Positions 1 through 6,397 of a stretch of 11,271 nt of DNA are shown piece by piece; within the stretch, counting starts at the first letter, position 1, and each line of letters begins with the position of its first letter. The notes beneath the pieces were generated by a model that saw only the letters and a program-made list of their open reading frames with translations, was not told the origin of the DNA and ran no database searches. Origin of the DNA: CAYTOJ01 sp964439415 (GTDB taxonomy: Bacteria; Pseudomonadota; Alphaproteobacteria; Rickettsiales; CAZAGG01). The translations under genes and the position numbers were made by a program. The stretch lies in assembly GCA_964439415.1 (NCBI GenBank), contig CAYTOJ010000063.1:1-11271 (forward strand). The letters run 5' to 3'.

Positions 1-121
1 CAGCCTCTCGGCCATCTCTCCATAGTTTGGATATCTTTCATATGTATCAGGCCGAGTAAAGGCTGAAGGCATATAAAAGGTAGCAGGCAAAGCCTGCGGC
101 AGCCTCTCGGCCATCTCTCCA
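1..121. repeat. 22-bp direct repeat pair with a small hairpin between
   Basis: The 22 bases at 1-22 (CAGCCTCTCGGCCATCTCTC then CA) recur exactly at 100-121, a period of 99 bp. The window opens inside the first copy, so the array may extend to the left. Just before the second copy, GCAGGC (83-88) and GCCTGC (92-97) form a perfect 6-bp stem with an AAA loop. No reading frame with recognisable protein similarity covers this stretch. I do not know what the repeat is; it looks like intergenic repetitive DNA. Confidence 0.7.
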
Positions 122-172
122 ATCTGGTATCTGGTTCCAGAAACCTGAAGCCAGAATTTGTATTTTGCTTAA

Positions 173-238
173 GTGGTTTAAGTTAAGCGCCCGCCACTAT
201 TTATATTCGCCGCAGGGCAGCGGTGCGCTTAAAACCAC
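173..238. repeat. Imperfect inverted repeat in non-coding DNA
   Basis: The left arm 173-190 reads GTGGTTT, then AAGT, then TAAGCGC. The right arm 225-238 reads GCGCTTAAAACCAC. The arms are fully complementary (14 bp) apart from the four extra AAGT bases in the left one. The roughly 34-base interior is G+C-richer (GCCGC / GCGG) and could pair further. A shorter perfect palindrome, TCTGGTTCCAGA, lies just upstream at about 130-141. I see no gene between 1 and 511. This arm pair and the element beginning at 302 are the only clear structures there. Confidence 0.5.
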
Positions 239-301
239 CAAGGTATTCTCTCAGGCAAGTATAGGCATATTTCATACCTGCTGAAAATAGTAAAGATGAT
301 T

Positions 302-499
302 TATACCTAATCGCACTTTAAGAGTGCCACTAGGTATAGCTTTTATATTTTGCGCATGGCCGCACCGCCTTCGCTAACCTTCCTATGCTAAAGCTTCGGT
401 AGGCTTGGCTACGGACGACAGGCCTCCCGCCGAATCCGCGTATATACTGCTCGCAAATCATAGGATAATATCCACACTCTTCATGCGCGAGCAGCATAT
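302..499 (+). repeat. Three-hairpin repeat element, copy 1 (interrupted middle hairpin)
   Basis: Hairpin A: TATACCTA (302-309) pairs with TAGGTATA (331-338); inner pairs continue between 313-317 and 323-327, with mismatches. Hairpin B is broken: its left part GCGCATGGCCGC (352-363) matches the other copies, but about 75 bases of different sequence (364 to about 437) replace the usual loop and right arm. Hairpin C: ATATACTGCTCGC (442-454) pairs with GCGAGCAGCATAT (487-499), 12 of 13 bp. Read in the direction of mreC, it lies immediately after the mreC stop, so it may also act as a transcript end. Compare the copies at 1366-1506 and 8755-8894. Confidence 0.85.
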
Positions 500-511
500 C
501 ATCACAATCTG

Positions 512-1339
512 TTAGCCTGCCTCTTCCAGAATTGCCAGTATGCGAATGTTATCAAGGCTGGCGGCTGGCTTTACTTTAAGGTTACCCGTGCTATTGCGCA
601 CAAGCGTACCAACATTCAAACCCTCGCGGATCAGATTTCCGTCACCAGAAGTTATTACCAAATCACCTTCTTTTAGTTTTGAGTGTTGTTCGGTGTATAC
701 AGGTGTTAAAGTAGAACTGTTATCTCCGGCTGCTATGAATCTCTCATCACTGCCAACTACTTTTACTGGAACCCTTGAGTTTATATCAGTAATCAGCATT
801 ACGGTGGAGCTGTTGACATTAGCAGCAGTTACGCGGCCTATATACCCTTCATCTGATACCGCCAACATTCCACTTTTAACGCCATCACTAATACCTGCTC
901 CAATAATAGCGGATTTTCCGAAAGCGCCACTGGTAAGCCCTGATACTCGTGTGGACAGAACCGCGCCAGCTTCGTGCGAACTGAATTTCAACAAGCCTCG
1001 AAGGCTTTCATTCTCAGTATGAACTTTATATGCTACAGCCTGCCATTTTTTTAGAGCTTCAACCTGCTCCCTCAGTATTTCATTTTCCCTTTTAACCGAA
1101 AAGAATAACGATAGTTCTGCCCCTGCTTCTTTCAATGCGCTTCCCGGCGTAGCAAAAAATGACATTACAGGAGTTGCCATGTCAGCAAATAAACGCTTTA
1201 CAGCAGGTAAGCCGCCGTTGTTAGTTACGGCCAAGCCTAGTATGACTACTGAAAATAGGACAAAAAAGAATAGAGATAACCTCTGATAGTAGTACCTTAG
1301 AGGTAGTAGTGCATGTGCAACTGATATGCTTTTTCTCAA
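512..1339 (-). CDS. mreC: Rod shape-determining protein MreC
   Basis: Inner-membrane scaffold of the elongasome that links cytoplasmic MreB filaments to periplasmic wall synthases. The 275 residues show the family layout: a short cytoplasmic N-terminus, one membrane segment (about residues 20-42, FFFVLFSVVILGL), a coiled coil (about 70-118, with ENEILREQ and NESLRGLL), then the periplasmic beta-domain (about 120-272), including GAFGKSAIIGAG, GMLAVSDEGYIGRV and KEGDLVITSGDG. Length is normal. The start is a TTG at 1339-1337; no ATG is available before the membrane segment, the frame closes upstream at 1375, and no strong Shine-Dalgarno sequence is visible, so the start is less certain than the identity. 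mreB and mreD, usual neighbours, are absent on both sides: repeat element copies flank the gene, and envC is divergent. Confidence 0.93.
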   Translation of the reverse strand: MRKSISVAHALLPLRYYYQRLSLFFFVLFSVVILGLAVTNNGGLPAVKRLFADMATPVMSFFATPGSALKEAGAELSLFFSVKRENEILREQVEALKKWQAVAYKVHTENESLRGLLKFSSHEAGAVLSTRVSGLTSGAFGKSAIIGAGISDGVKSGMLAVSDEGYIGRVTAANVNSSTVMLITDINSRVPVKVVGSDERFIAAGDNSSTLTPVYTEQHSKLKEGDLVITSGDGNLIREGLNVGTLVRNSTGNLKVKPAASLDNIRILAILEEAG

Positions 1340-1365
1340 AGCAGAAACCCGGCTACTGTTAAACT

Positions 1366-1506
1366 GATATACCTATCGCACTTCAATGAGTGCGGTAGGT
1401 ATATCTTTTATATTTTGCGCATGGCCGCCAATCCAGCCCCATGCGCGTCTATACTGCTCGCGAAGTTACTGCAAAAAATCCATACATCGGAAACGTGAGC
1501 AGTATA
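1366..1506 (+). repeat. Three-hairpin repeat element, copy 2
   Basis: Hairpin A: 1366-1382 (GATATACCTATCGCACT) pairs with 1389-1405 over 17 positions, one of them a G:T pair. Hairpin B: GCGCATGG (1417-1424) with CCATGCGC (1439-1446), 8 bp. Hairpin C: TATACTGCTCGCG (1450-1462) with CGTGAGCAGTATA (1494-1506), 13 bp with one G:T pair. Hairpin B and its loop are identical to copy 3. The element sits between the divergent mreC and envC. Read toward mreC the order is C-B-A, and hairpin A ends 26 bases before the mreC start. Confidence 0.9.
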
Positions 1507-1648
1507 ACGTGACATAAAAATTAAAAACACATTAATATCAACCGTAAAATAATAAGTTCTGCATTAAAACTACAATTTGTGGAAAATTCAGGGCAATACC
1601 TGTTCAAGCAGCAATAAATGCTTTACTAAAAAACATGTTTAATTCTTT

Positions 1649-1662
1649 GGAGTTTTGCTATT
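1649..1662 (+). promoter_or_regulatory. Shine-Dalgarno and probable ATT start codon of envC
   Basis: GGAG at 1649-1652 stands 7 bases before an in-frame ATT codon at 1660-1662. The first ATG in the frame (1708) has no purine-rich sequence in front of it and would cut off the positive and hydrophobic parts of the signal peptide. No ATG, GTG or TTG exists in this frame between the upstream stop (TAA, 1627-1629) and 1708. ATT is a known but rare initiator, as in E. coli infC and pcnB. The call rests on sequence only. Confidence 0.65.
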
Positions 1663-2871
1663 TTAAAAAAGCTTTTTAAGTGCAGTGCGATAGTTTTTTT
1701 TACGCTAATGGCAAACTTTTGCCGGGTGTCATCAGTGTATGCCGAGGAGTTGGAGGGTTCGGACAGGCCTGCGGATTTACGCGGCGTGGAGGAGAACCTT
1801 GAACAGGCGCGAAAAAAGTCGACTGAATTGGATATAAAAGCGCTTAATCTGAATAAGGAAGTGACTTCCCTGCAGAAGGAAATGATAACCTTGGCTGCTA
1901 AAATAAGGGAGCGTGAAGAAAGGTTGACTTTCCTTGAGGATGAATTGAATCAGATGAAAAATAAAAAAGCTGATAAGGAAAAGCAGCTACAGATTCACTC
2001 GGAAGATATTTCAAAATCCATAGGCGCAATGGCGCGCATTAGCAGCAAGCCCGTGGCTGCGGCCTTTGTGATTCCTGGGGATGCGGGTGACTCCTTTATT
2101 GCATCCTCCGCGTTGCACTCTGTGACTTCAGAACTCAGGTATCAGTCTGACTCCATAAAAAATGAGATTGAGGAGATACGCGGGCTGACTGTAGAGATTG
2201 AGGAAAAGAGGCTTGGTCTTGAGGATGAGAAGAAGAAGCTGGGGAACTCACGCCTGGAGATGGATGCAAAGCTGAAGCAGCGCCAGAAGGAGCTGGCTAA
2301 ATACCGTGATGAACTGAATAAAACAAGGGAACTGGTGGATGATTTGTCCCGCAAATCCCAGAGTATAAAAGAGCTTATTGCTAAGCTGGAAGAGCAGAAA
2401 AAGAAAGAAGTGGCGAAGAAGGTCGGGCGGGACGGCAAGGAAAGTAAGGAGGCAAGTAAGAAAGAGCTTGCTAATCTTGCAGATTTTCCATTCCGGCTGC
2501 CCGCTTCGGGTAAAGTAATCACCCGTTATGGGGATAAGCTTGATGCAAATTCTACCAGTAAAGGTATACGTATCAGCACCAGAGATAATGCTGAAGTGAC
2601 AGCGCCACTGCCAGGGGAGGTTGCTTTTACAGGTAAATTCATGGGCTATGGAAAAATATTGATTATCAGGAATCATGGCGGTTATCATACCTTATTGTCC
2701 GGGCTTAGTAAGATAAGCGTATCGCCTGGTGAGAAAGTTGTTCAAGGTATGCCACTAGGTGTGATGGGTAATTCAAAAGATTCTGATAACGAGCTATATT
2801 TTGAGGTCAGGCGTAACAATAAATCGGTTGATCCTTCCTCCCTTTTTAAATCCAACGTATCCAGCAGGTAG
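1660..2871 (+). CDS. envC: EnvC-type murein hydrolase activator (degenerate M23/LytM)
   Basis: Probable periplasmic activator of septal N-acetylmuramoyl-L-alanine amidases, needed for daughter-cell separation. From the ATT at 1660 the protein has 403 residues: a signal peptide (LKKLFK, a hydrophobic core, cleavage after SSVYA at about residue 28), a long charged coiled coil (about 35-255) and a C-terminal LytM domain (about 274-403). The fold motifs remain (APLPGEVAFTG, GYGKILIIRNHGGYHTLL, VVQGMPLGVMG, YFEVR). The four zinc ligands of active M23 enzymes are gone: HxGID reads SKGIR, YAHL reads LSGL and HLHFE reads ELYFE. That is what EnvC activators show, so it probably has no peptidase activity of its own. 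ctpA begins 4 bases after its stop, and the two genes are commonly adjacent in alphaproteobacteria. No clear promoter is visible in the A+T-rich 1507-1648. Confidence 0.88.
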   Translation: MLKKLFKCSAIVFFTLMANFCRVSSVYAEELEGSDRPADLRGVEENLEQARKKSTELDIKALNLNKEVTSLQKEMITLAAKIREREERLTFLEDELNQMKNKKADKEKQLQIHSEDISKSIGAMARISSKPVAAAFVIPGDAGDSFIASSALHSVTSELRYQSDSIKNEIEEIRGLTVEIEEKRLGLEDEKKKLGNSRLEMDAKLKQRQKELAKYRDELNKTRELVDDLSRKSQSIKELIAKLEEQKKKEVAKKVGRDGKESKEASKKELANLADFPFRLPASGKVITRYGDKLDANSTSKGIRISTRDNAEVTAPLPGEVAFTGKFMGYGKILIIRNHGGYHTLLSGLSKISVSPGEKVVQGMPLGVMGNSKDSDNELYFEVRRNNKSVDPSSLFKSNVSSR

Positions 2872-2875
2872 TATT

Positions 2876-4315
2876 GTGATAGCGAAAAAAGTATCTATAT
2901 TTGTAGTCTGCTTCAGTGTTGCAACCCTTTGTATCGGCACAGGTTCACTGGAGGCTAAAGAGGCGGCAATAAAGGCAGCAGCGCAGGATTCGCGTAATAA
3001 GGATGAGGAAACATTTGAGCTTCTGAACCTTTTTGGTGATGTGTTTGAACGCGTGCGATCCGACTATGTTGAGGAGGTACAGGATAAACAACTGGTGGAG
3101 AGCGCAGTGAATGGGATGCTTACTGCACTTGACCCGCATTCCAGTTATATGAATGAAAAGGCTTTCGAGGACATGCAGGTGCAAACCAAAGGCGAGTTCG
3201 GTGGCCTTGGTATTGAAGTCACCATGGAAAATGGGCTTGTAAAAGTAGTATCGCCAATAGATGACACCCCTGCATATAAGGCCGGGATTCTTGCGGGGGA
3301 CTTTATAAGTCAGATTAATGGCGAGCAGGTGATGGGGCTGACGCTGCCTGAGGCAGTTGAGAAACTTCGCGGGCCTATAGGAACTTCCGTGAAAGTTACG
3401 GTGCTGCGTGAAGGAGCAACTGAACCGCTGGAATTTCGCATAGCACGTGCTATAATAAAAATTGAATCTGTCCGCTCGCGTATGGAAGGTGATGTTGGGT
3501 ATCTCAGAATCACTCAGTTCAATGAGAATACATTTACAGGGTTGCAGCAGGCACTTAAAGACTTGAGAAAACAATCTCCCGGCATGAAGGGGCTGGTACT
3601 TGACTTGCGCAATAATCCAGGTGGTTTGCTGGAGCAGGCGGTAGCCGTATCTGATGCTTTTCTGGATAAAGGGGAGGTTGTTTCTACACGTGGGCGTTCT
3701 TCAGACAGCATCAAGAGGTTTAACTCGCACGAGGGCGATCTTCTTGCCGGGCTACCGGTAGTTGTGCTTATAAATGCAGGTTCCGCATCAGCTTCTGAAA
3801 TTGTCGCCGGAGCATTGCAGGATCATAAACGCGCTATTGTTATGGGTAATAAATCATTCGGTAAGGGTTCCGTGCAGACAGTGATACCCATACCGGATCA
3901 CGGAGCTATCAGGCTAACCACTGCCCGTTATTACACCCCTTCAGGCAACTCTATTCAGGCTAAGGGAATAACACCGGATATTGAAGTAGATCAGGCGAAA
4001 ATTGAGCCTCTGAAACCTGCCGCAGAGAGGCATGAAGCGGATTTACGCGGGCGGCTTAAAAATGATCAGGAGAAGGATAAAACCGGGGATAAGGAGGAAG
4101 TAAATAATCCTGAACCAGTTAGCGAGAATGAATCGGACAAAAGTAAAATCAAACTTGGGGCAATTCAGACTAAGGATAAAGACCAGAAAAGAGCACTAAA
4201 GCCAGGTGAAATAGCCAGTGATAAGGATTTTCAATTGACGCGGGCACTTGATTTAATCAGGGGAATATCGCTGATTGTAGTAAAAGATAAGGCGGTAAAT
4301 CCGGCTAAGCCATAG
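2876..4315 (+). CDS. ctpA: S41 C-terminal processing peptidase CtpA
   Basis: Periplasmic serine protease (Ser-Lys type) that trims or degrades envelope proteins at their C-termini. The start is a GTG at 2876, 4 bases after envC, with AGCAGG seven bases upstream. It gives a proper signal peptide (KKVSIFVVCFSVATLCIG, cleavage near SLEA, residue 27). The open frame reaches back to an ATG at 2801 inside envC, but that start would put about 25 extra residues before the signal. Of 479 residues, about 105-195 form the PDZ domain (GEFGGLGIEV, AGILAGDFISQING) and 200-372 the protease core. Ser305 (in GSASASEIV), Lys330 (SFGKGSVQ) and Gln334 fit the family catalytic spacing, and LDLRNNPGG is at 242-250. 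Residues from about 375 form a charged, low-complexity tail, likely disordered. Confidence 0.95.
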   Translation: MIAKKVSIFVVCFSVATLCIGTGSLEAKEAAIKAAAQDSRNKDEETFELLNLFGDVFERVRSDYVEEVQDKQLVESAVNGMLTALDPHSSYMNEKAFEDMQVQTKGEFGGLGIEVTMENGLVKVVSPIDDTPAYKAGILAGDFISQINGEQVMGLTLPEAVEKLRGPIGTSVKVTVLREGATEPLEFRIARAIIKIESVRSRMEGDVGYLRITQFNENTFTGLQQALKDLRKQSPGMKGLVLDLRNNPGGLLEQAVAVSDAFLDKGEVVSTRGRSSDSIKRFNSHEGDLLAGLPVVVLINAGSASASEIVAGALQDHKRAIVMGNKSFGKGSVQTVIPIPDHGAIRLTTARYYTPSGNSIQAKGITPDIEVDQAKIEPLKPAAERHEADLRGRLKNDQEKDKTGDKEEVNNPEPVSENESDKSKIKLGAIQTKDKDQKRALKPGEIASDKDFQLTRALDLIRGISLIVVKDKAVNPAKP

Positions 4316-4330
4316 AGATAGTGCGCGGTT

Positions 4331-5398
4331 ATGCCGATAAAGAAAAACAGCAGGAAGCCAGGCAATAAATTTTTCGACGCGCAGCGCTTTAAAGCACTGT
4401 TCGTATCGAAGCAGGCCATTGCACTTACTGCTGTTATAATTTTACTGGCACTTAACATATCAGTTATCAGTGCGGTATTCTCAAGTGGTGAGAGATTATC
4501 GGACTCTGCTTTTAAAAGCAGCAGGATAGTGTATTATGATGCTTTAACTGATGAGTTTATGGCAGTAAAACCAGTCTCACTGATGGGTGTGGCAGAGAAA
4601 ATTGAAAATGCAGCGCAGCATTCTGCAAATAATAATAAGACTGAGGAGGCGGTTCAACCAAGCGAGCAGGCTGATAAGTCGGTTATCAAGCCAAAGGTTG
4701 CGATTATACTAAGTGGGATAGGTATCAGCAGAAGTGCTACTGAGATGGCGCTCAAAACCCCTGATGCAATCAGCTTCGCAGTATCGCCGTATTCTTCGTT
4801 TATTTCCAGGATAGTATCCGGCTCAGAAGCGAGTGGGCGCGAATATATAGCTGAAATTCCGGTGCAGCCGGGAAATTATCCGATTTCCAATGCAGGCAAA
4901 CTCTCCATGTTGAAAAGCAATGACCTTAAGGAAAATCTGAAAAGGTTGCAGGTGATTTTAGAGCGTATGCCTGATGTTAGAATGGTATTCTTTTCTATAG
5001 ACGATGCTTTTTCGGATTCCCTTGAACACGCTGATTCAGTTATTGGTGCACTAGCGGGAATGGAGATGAACATGGTAGTGGGTTCGCCTAAGTCTTTCTC
5101 AGCGCGCAGCAGCCTACACAGTGGCATGATTCAGGCTGATGTAATTCTGGATGACAAGCTTGATAAGCAGGCAATTCAGAATAAGCTGGATGAATTAGTG
5201 AAAATTGCGAAAAATCAAGGTTATGCAATAGCTGTAGCAAGGCCATACCCTATTACCATTTCTGAGATAACAAACTGGCTGGAGGATGAAAGAAGCTCTC
5301 CTGTTAAGGCTGTTCCAGTGTCCGGCATTTTTCTGGAGGCCAGCAGAAAAAGTCCCGATAATAATACCGAATCATCAAGCACTTCGGTTGGGCATTGA
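4331..5398 (+). CDS. Divergent polysaccharide deacetylase family protein (DUF610/YibQ-like)
   Basis: A 355-residue membrane-anchored protein: basic N-terminus, one membrane segment (about 28-50), a variable linker (about 55-118) and a periplasmic NodB-fold-like domain (about 120-345). The domain starts with KVAIILSGIGIS (122-133), the position where many relatives read an Asp-containing IDD, so the usual metal-binding aspartates are absent. Alphaproteobacterial members often have such a variant, and true deacetylase activity is doubtful. Other family features are the IPVQPGNYP segment (about 176-184) and the late VARPYP (302-307). It lies 15 bases after ctpA and completes the usual envC-ctpA-DUF610 trio, so a role in septal wall processing is likely but inferred. 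The ATG at 4331 has only a weak GAGATAG ribosome site. Confidence 0.85.
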   Translation: MPIKKNSRKPGNKFFDAQRFKALFVSKQAIALTAVIILLALNISVISAVFSSGERLSDSAFKSSRIVYYDALTDEFMAVKPVSLMGVAEKIENAAQHSANNNKTEEAVQPSEQADKSVIKPKVAIILSGIGISRSATEMALKTPDAISFAVSPYSSFISRIVSGSEASGREYIAEIPVQPGNYPISNAGKLSMLKSNDLKENLKRLQVILERMPDVRMVFFSIDDAFSDSLEHADSVIGALAGMEMNMVVGSPKSFSARSSLHSGMIQADVILDDKLDKQAIQNKLDELVKIAKNQGYAIAVARPYPITISEITNWLEDERSSPVKAVPVSGIFLEASRKSPDNNTESSSTSVGH

Positions 5399-5420
5399 TT
5401 TTCGCTGTGTGGAGTTTTTC

Positions 5421-5450
5421 TTGACCTTCAGCGGTATCCAATCATATAAA
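5421..5450 (+). promoter_or_regulatory. Sigma-70-type promoter for tRNA-Gly
   Basis: TTGACC (5421-5426) and TATAAA (5445-5450) are separated by 18 bases and match the consensus at 5 of 6 positions each. Transcription would begin near 5457, about 12 bases before the tRNA. The placement between the DUF610 stop and the tRNA supports the call. Confidence 0.65.
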
Positions 5451-5468
5451 CCCTGTGGACTTTACTTT

Positions 5469-5542
5469 GCGGGTGTAGCTTAGTGGTAAAGCCCCAGCCT
5501 TCCAAGCTGGTTATGTGGGTTCGATTCCCATCACCCGCTCCA
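5469..5542 (+). tRNA. tRNA-Gly (anticodon TCC)
   Basis: Complete cloverleaf with encoded CCA. The acceptor stem is GCGGGTG (5469-5475) with CACCCGC (5532-5538), discriminator T5539, CCA 5540-5542. The D stem is GCTT/AAGC. The anticodon stem is CCAGC (5494-5498) with GCTGG (5506-5510), and the loop CTTCCAA places TCC at 5501-5503. The T arm is GTGGG, TTCGATT, CCCAT (5515-5531). It decodes GGA and GGG glycine codons. Confidence 0.97.
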
Positions 5543-5560
5543 ATCCTGCAGTTGTGCTAT

Positions 5561-5591
5561 TTACCAATTATTTATCAAAAATTGAGATAAT
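5561..5591 (+). promoter_or_regulatory. Possible promoter of the solute-binding protein / two-component operon
   Basis: GATAAT at 5586-5591 preceded by TGA gives an extended -10 box (TGNGATAAT). A weak -35 candidate, TTACCA (5561-5566), lies 19 bases upstream. The start point would be near 5598, leaving about 23 bases before the ATG at 5621. A ribosome site AAGG occurs at 5605-5608, spaced rather long. Read-through from the tRNA promoter is an alternative. Confidence 0.35.
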
Positions 5592-5620
5592 ACCCCTGTT
5601 TAAAAAGGATTATCTGTAAC

Positions 5621-6397
5621 ATGCGCTATTTAATATCCTTTATTATGGTTGTTTGGGTTATGGCATCCGCGGCTCATGCAGAAACCATTACCATGGCGGC
5701 TGATAGCTGGTGTCCCTACAACTGTGAGCCTGAATCGGCGAATCCCGGATATATTGTGGAGGTGGCTCGCAAAGCCTTTGCAAAACATGACATAAAAGTG
5801 GAATACCAGATATTGCCGTGGCCAAGGGCAATTAAAGAAACTTCTGAAGGTAAGCATAACGCTATAATTGGTGCATCTCGAAATGATGCCCCGGATTTTA
5901 TTTTTCCCTCCATAGAGCAAGCTTTTATGCGTAATGCGTTTTACGTTAAGAAAGGCAGTAACTGGCGCTATAGCGGCATAAAGTCCCTTGATTCAGTATC
6001 GCTGGGATTAATCAGGGATTATGCATATGGCACTACGCTGGATGAATACATAAAAGCGAATCAGAATAACATGAAACGTATTCAGTTGGCATCAGGGGAC
6101 AATGCGTTGGATGCCAATATTAAAAAGCTGTTAGCCGGGCGCGTTGGCGCAATAGTGGAGGCCGAAGCAGTAATGACTTACAAAATGCATGAGCAGCCGG
6201 GATTAAAGGAAACGTTGGATTTTGCAGGTTCTGTTGAAGCATCAATTGAGGATAATTTATACATAGCTTTCTCACCTGTGATAAAGGACTCTCAGCGTTA
6301 CGCTGACATTCTCAGTCAGGAAATGATAAAAATGAGGGAAAGCGGAGAGCTTACCGCAATATTAAAATCCTACGGCCTGCAGGATTGGAAGAACTGA
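5621..6397 (+). CDS. Periplasmic solute-binding protein (SBP family 3-like)
   Basis: A 258-residue secreted protein resembling bacterial extracellular solute-binding proteins family 3 (amino-acid type, PBPb fold). The signal peptide is residues 1-20, with cleavage after ASAAHA. The mature part begins TITMAADSWCPYN and continues PGYIVEVARKAF, the usual first-lobe pattern, then LPWPRAIKETSEGKHNAIIGAS and, in the second lobe, SLGLIRDYAYG. No ABC permease or ATPase gene is next to it. Instead its TGA overlaps the ATG of a membrane histidine kinase (TGATG at 6395-6399), so it more likely presents a ligand to the kinase, or senses one, than feeds a transporter. The ligand cannot be read from the sequence. 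Two cysteines (DSWCPYNCEP) near the mature N-terminus could form a disulfide. Confidence 0.85.
   Translation: MRYLISFIMVVWVMASAAHAETITMAADSWCPYNCEPESANPGYIVEVARKAFAKHDIKVEYQILPWPRAIKETSEGKHNAIIGASRNDAPDFIFPSIEQAFMRNAFYVKKGSNWRYSGIKSLDSVSLGLIRDYAYGTTLDEYIKANQNNMKRIQLASGDNALDANIKKLLAGRVGAIVEAEAVMTYKMHEQPGLKETLDFAGSVEASIEDNLYIAFSPVIKDSQRYADILSQEMIKMRESGELTAILKSYGLQDWKN

Noticed and set aside
302..499. CRISPR array or riboswitch as an explanation for the palindromic elements
   Set aside because: There are no short regular repeats with spacers, and the three copies precede or follow unrelated genes, so a dispersed repeat family fits better.
540..1022. 160-codon plus-strand open frame opposite mreC
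   Set aside because: It is antisense to a clear MreC domain and has no recognisable family or ribosome site.
1507..1648. Promoters for mreC (TTGATA near 1538) and envC in the A+T-rich divergent region
   Set aside because: Candidate -10 boxes match poorly or at wrong spacing; none could be supported over background in such A+T-rich DNA.
2801..2875. Longer ctpA reading frame beginning at the ATG at 2801 inside envC
   Set aside because: It would add 25 residues before the signal peptide and overlap envC; the GTG at 2876 gives a normal signal and operon spacing.
5469..5542. tRNA-Gly as an integration site for the downstream three-gene signalling operon
   Set aside because: I found no repeat of the tRNA 3' end downstream and no integrase; the operon's base composition does not stand out.
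6385..6396. TTG at 6385 as the start of the histidine kinase
   Set aside because: No ribosome site is suitably placed for it, whereas the ATG at 6397 has GGAAG at 5 bases and overlaps the upstream stop.
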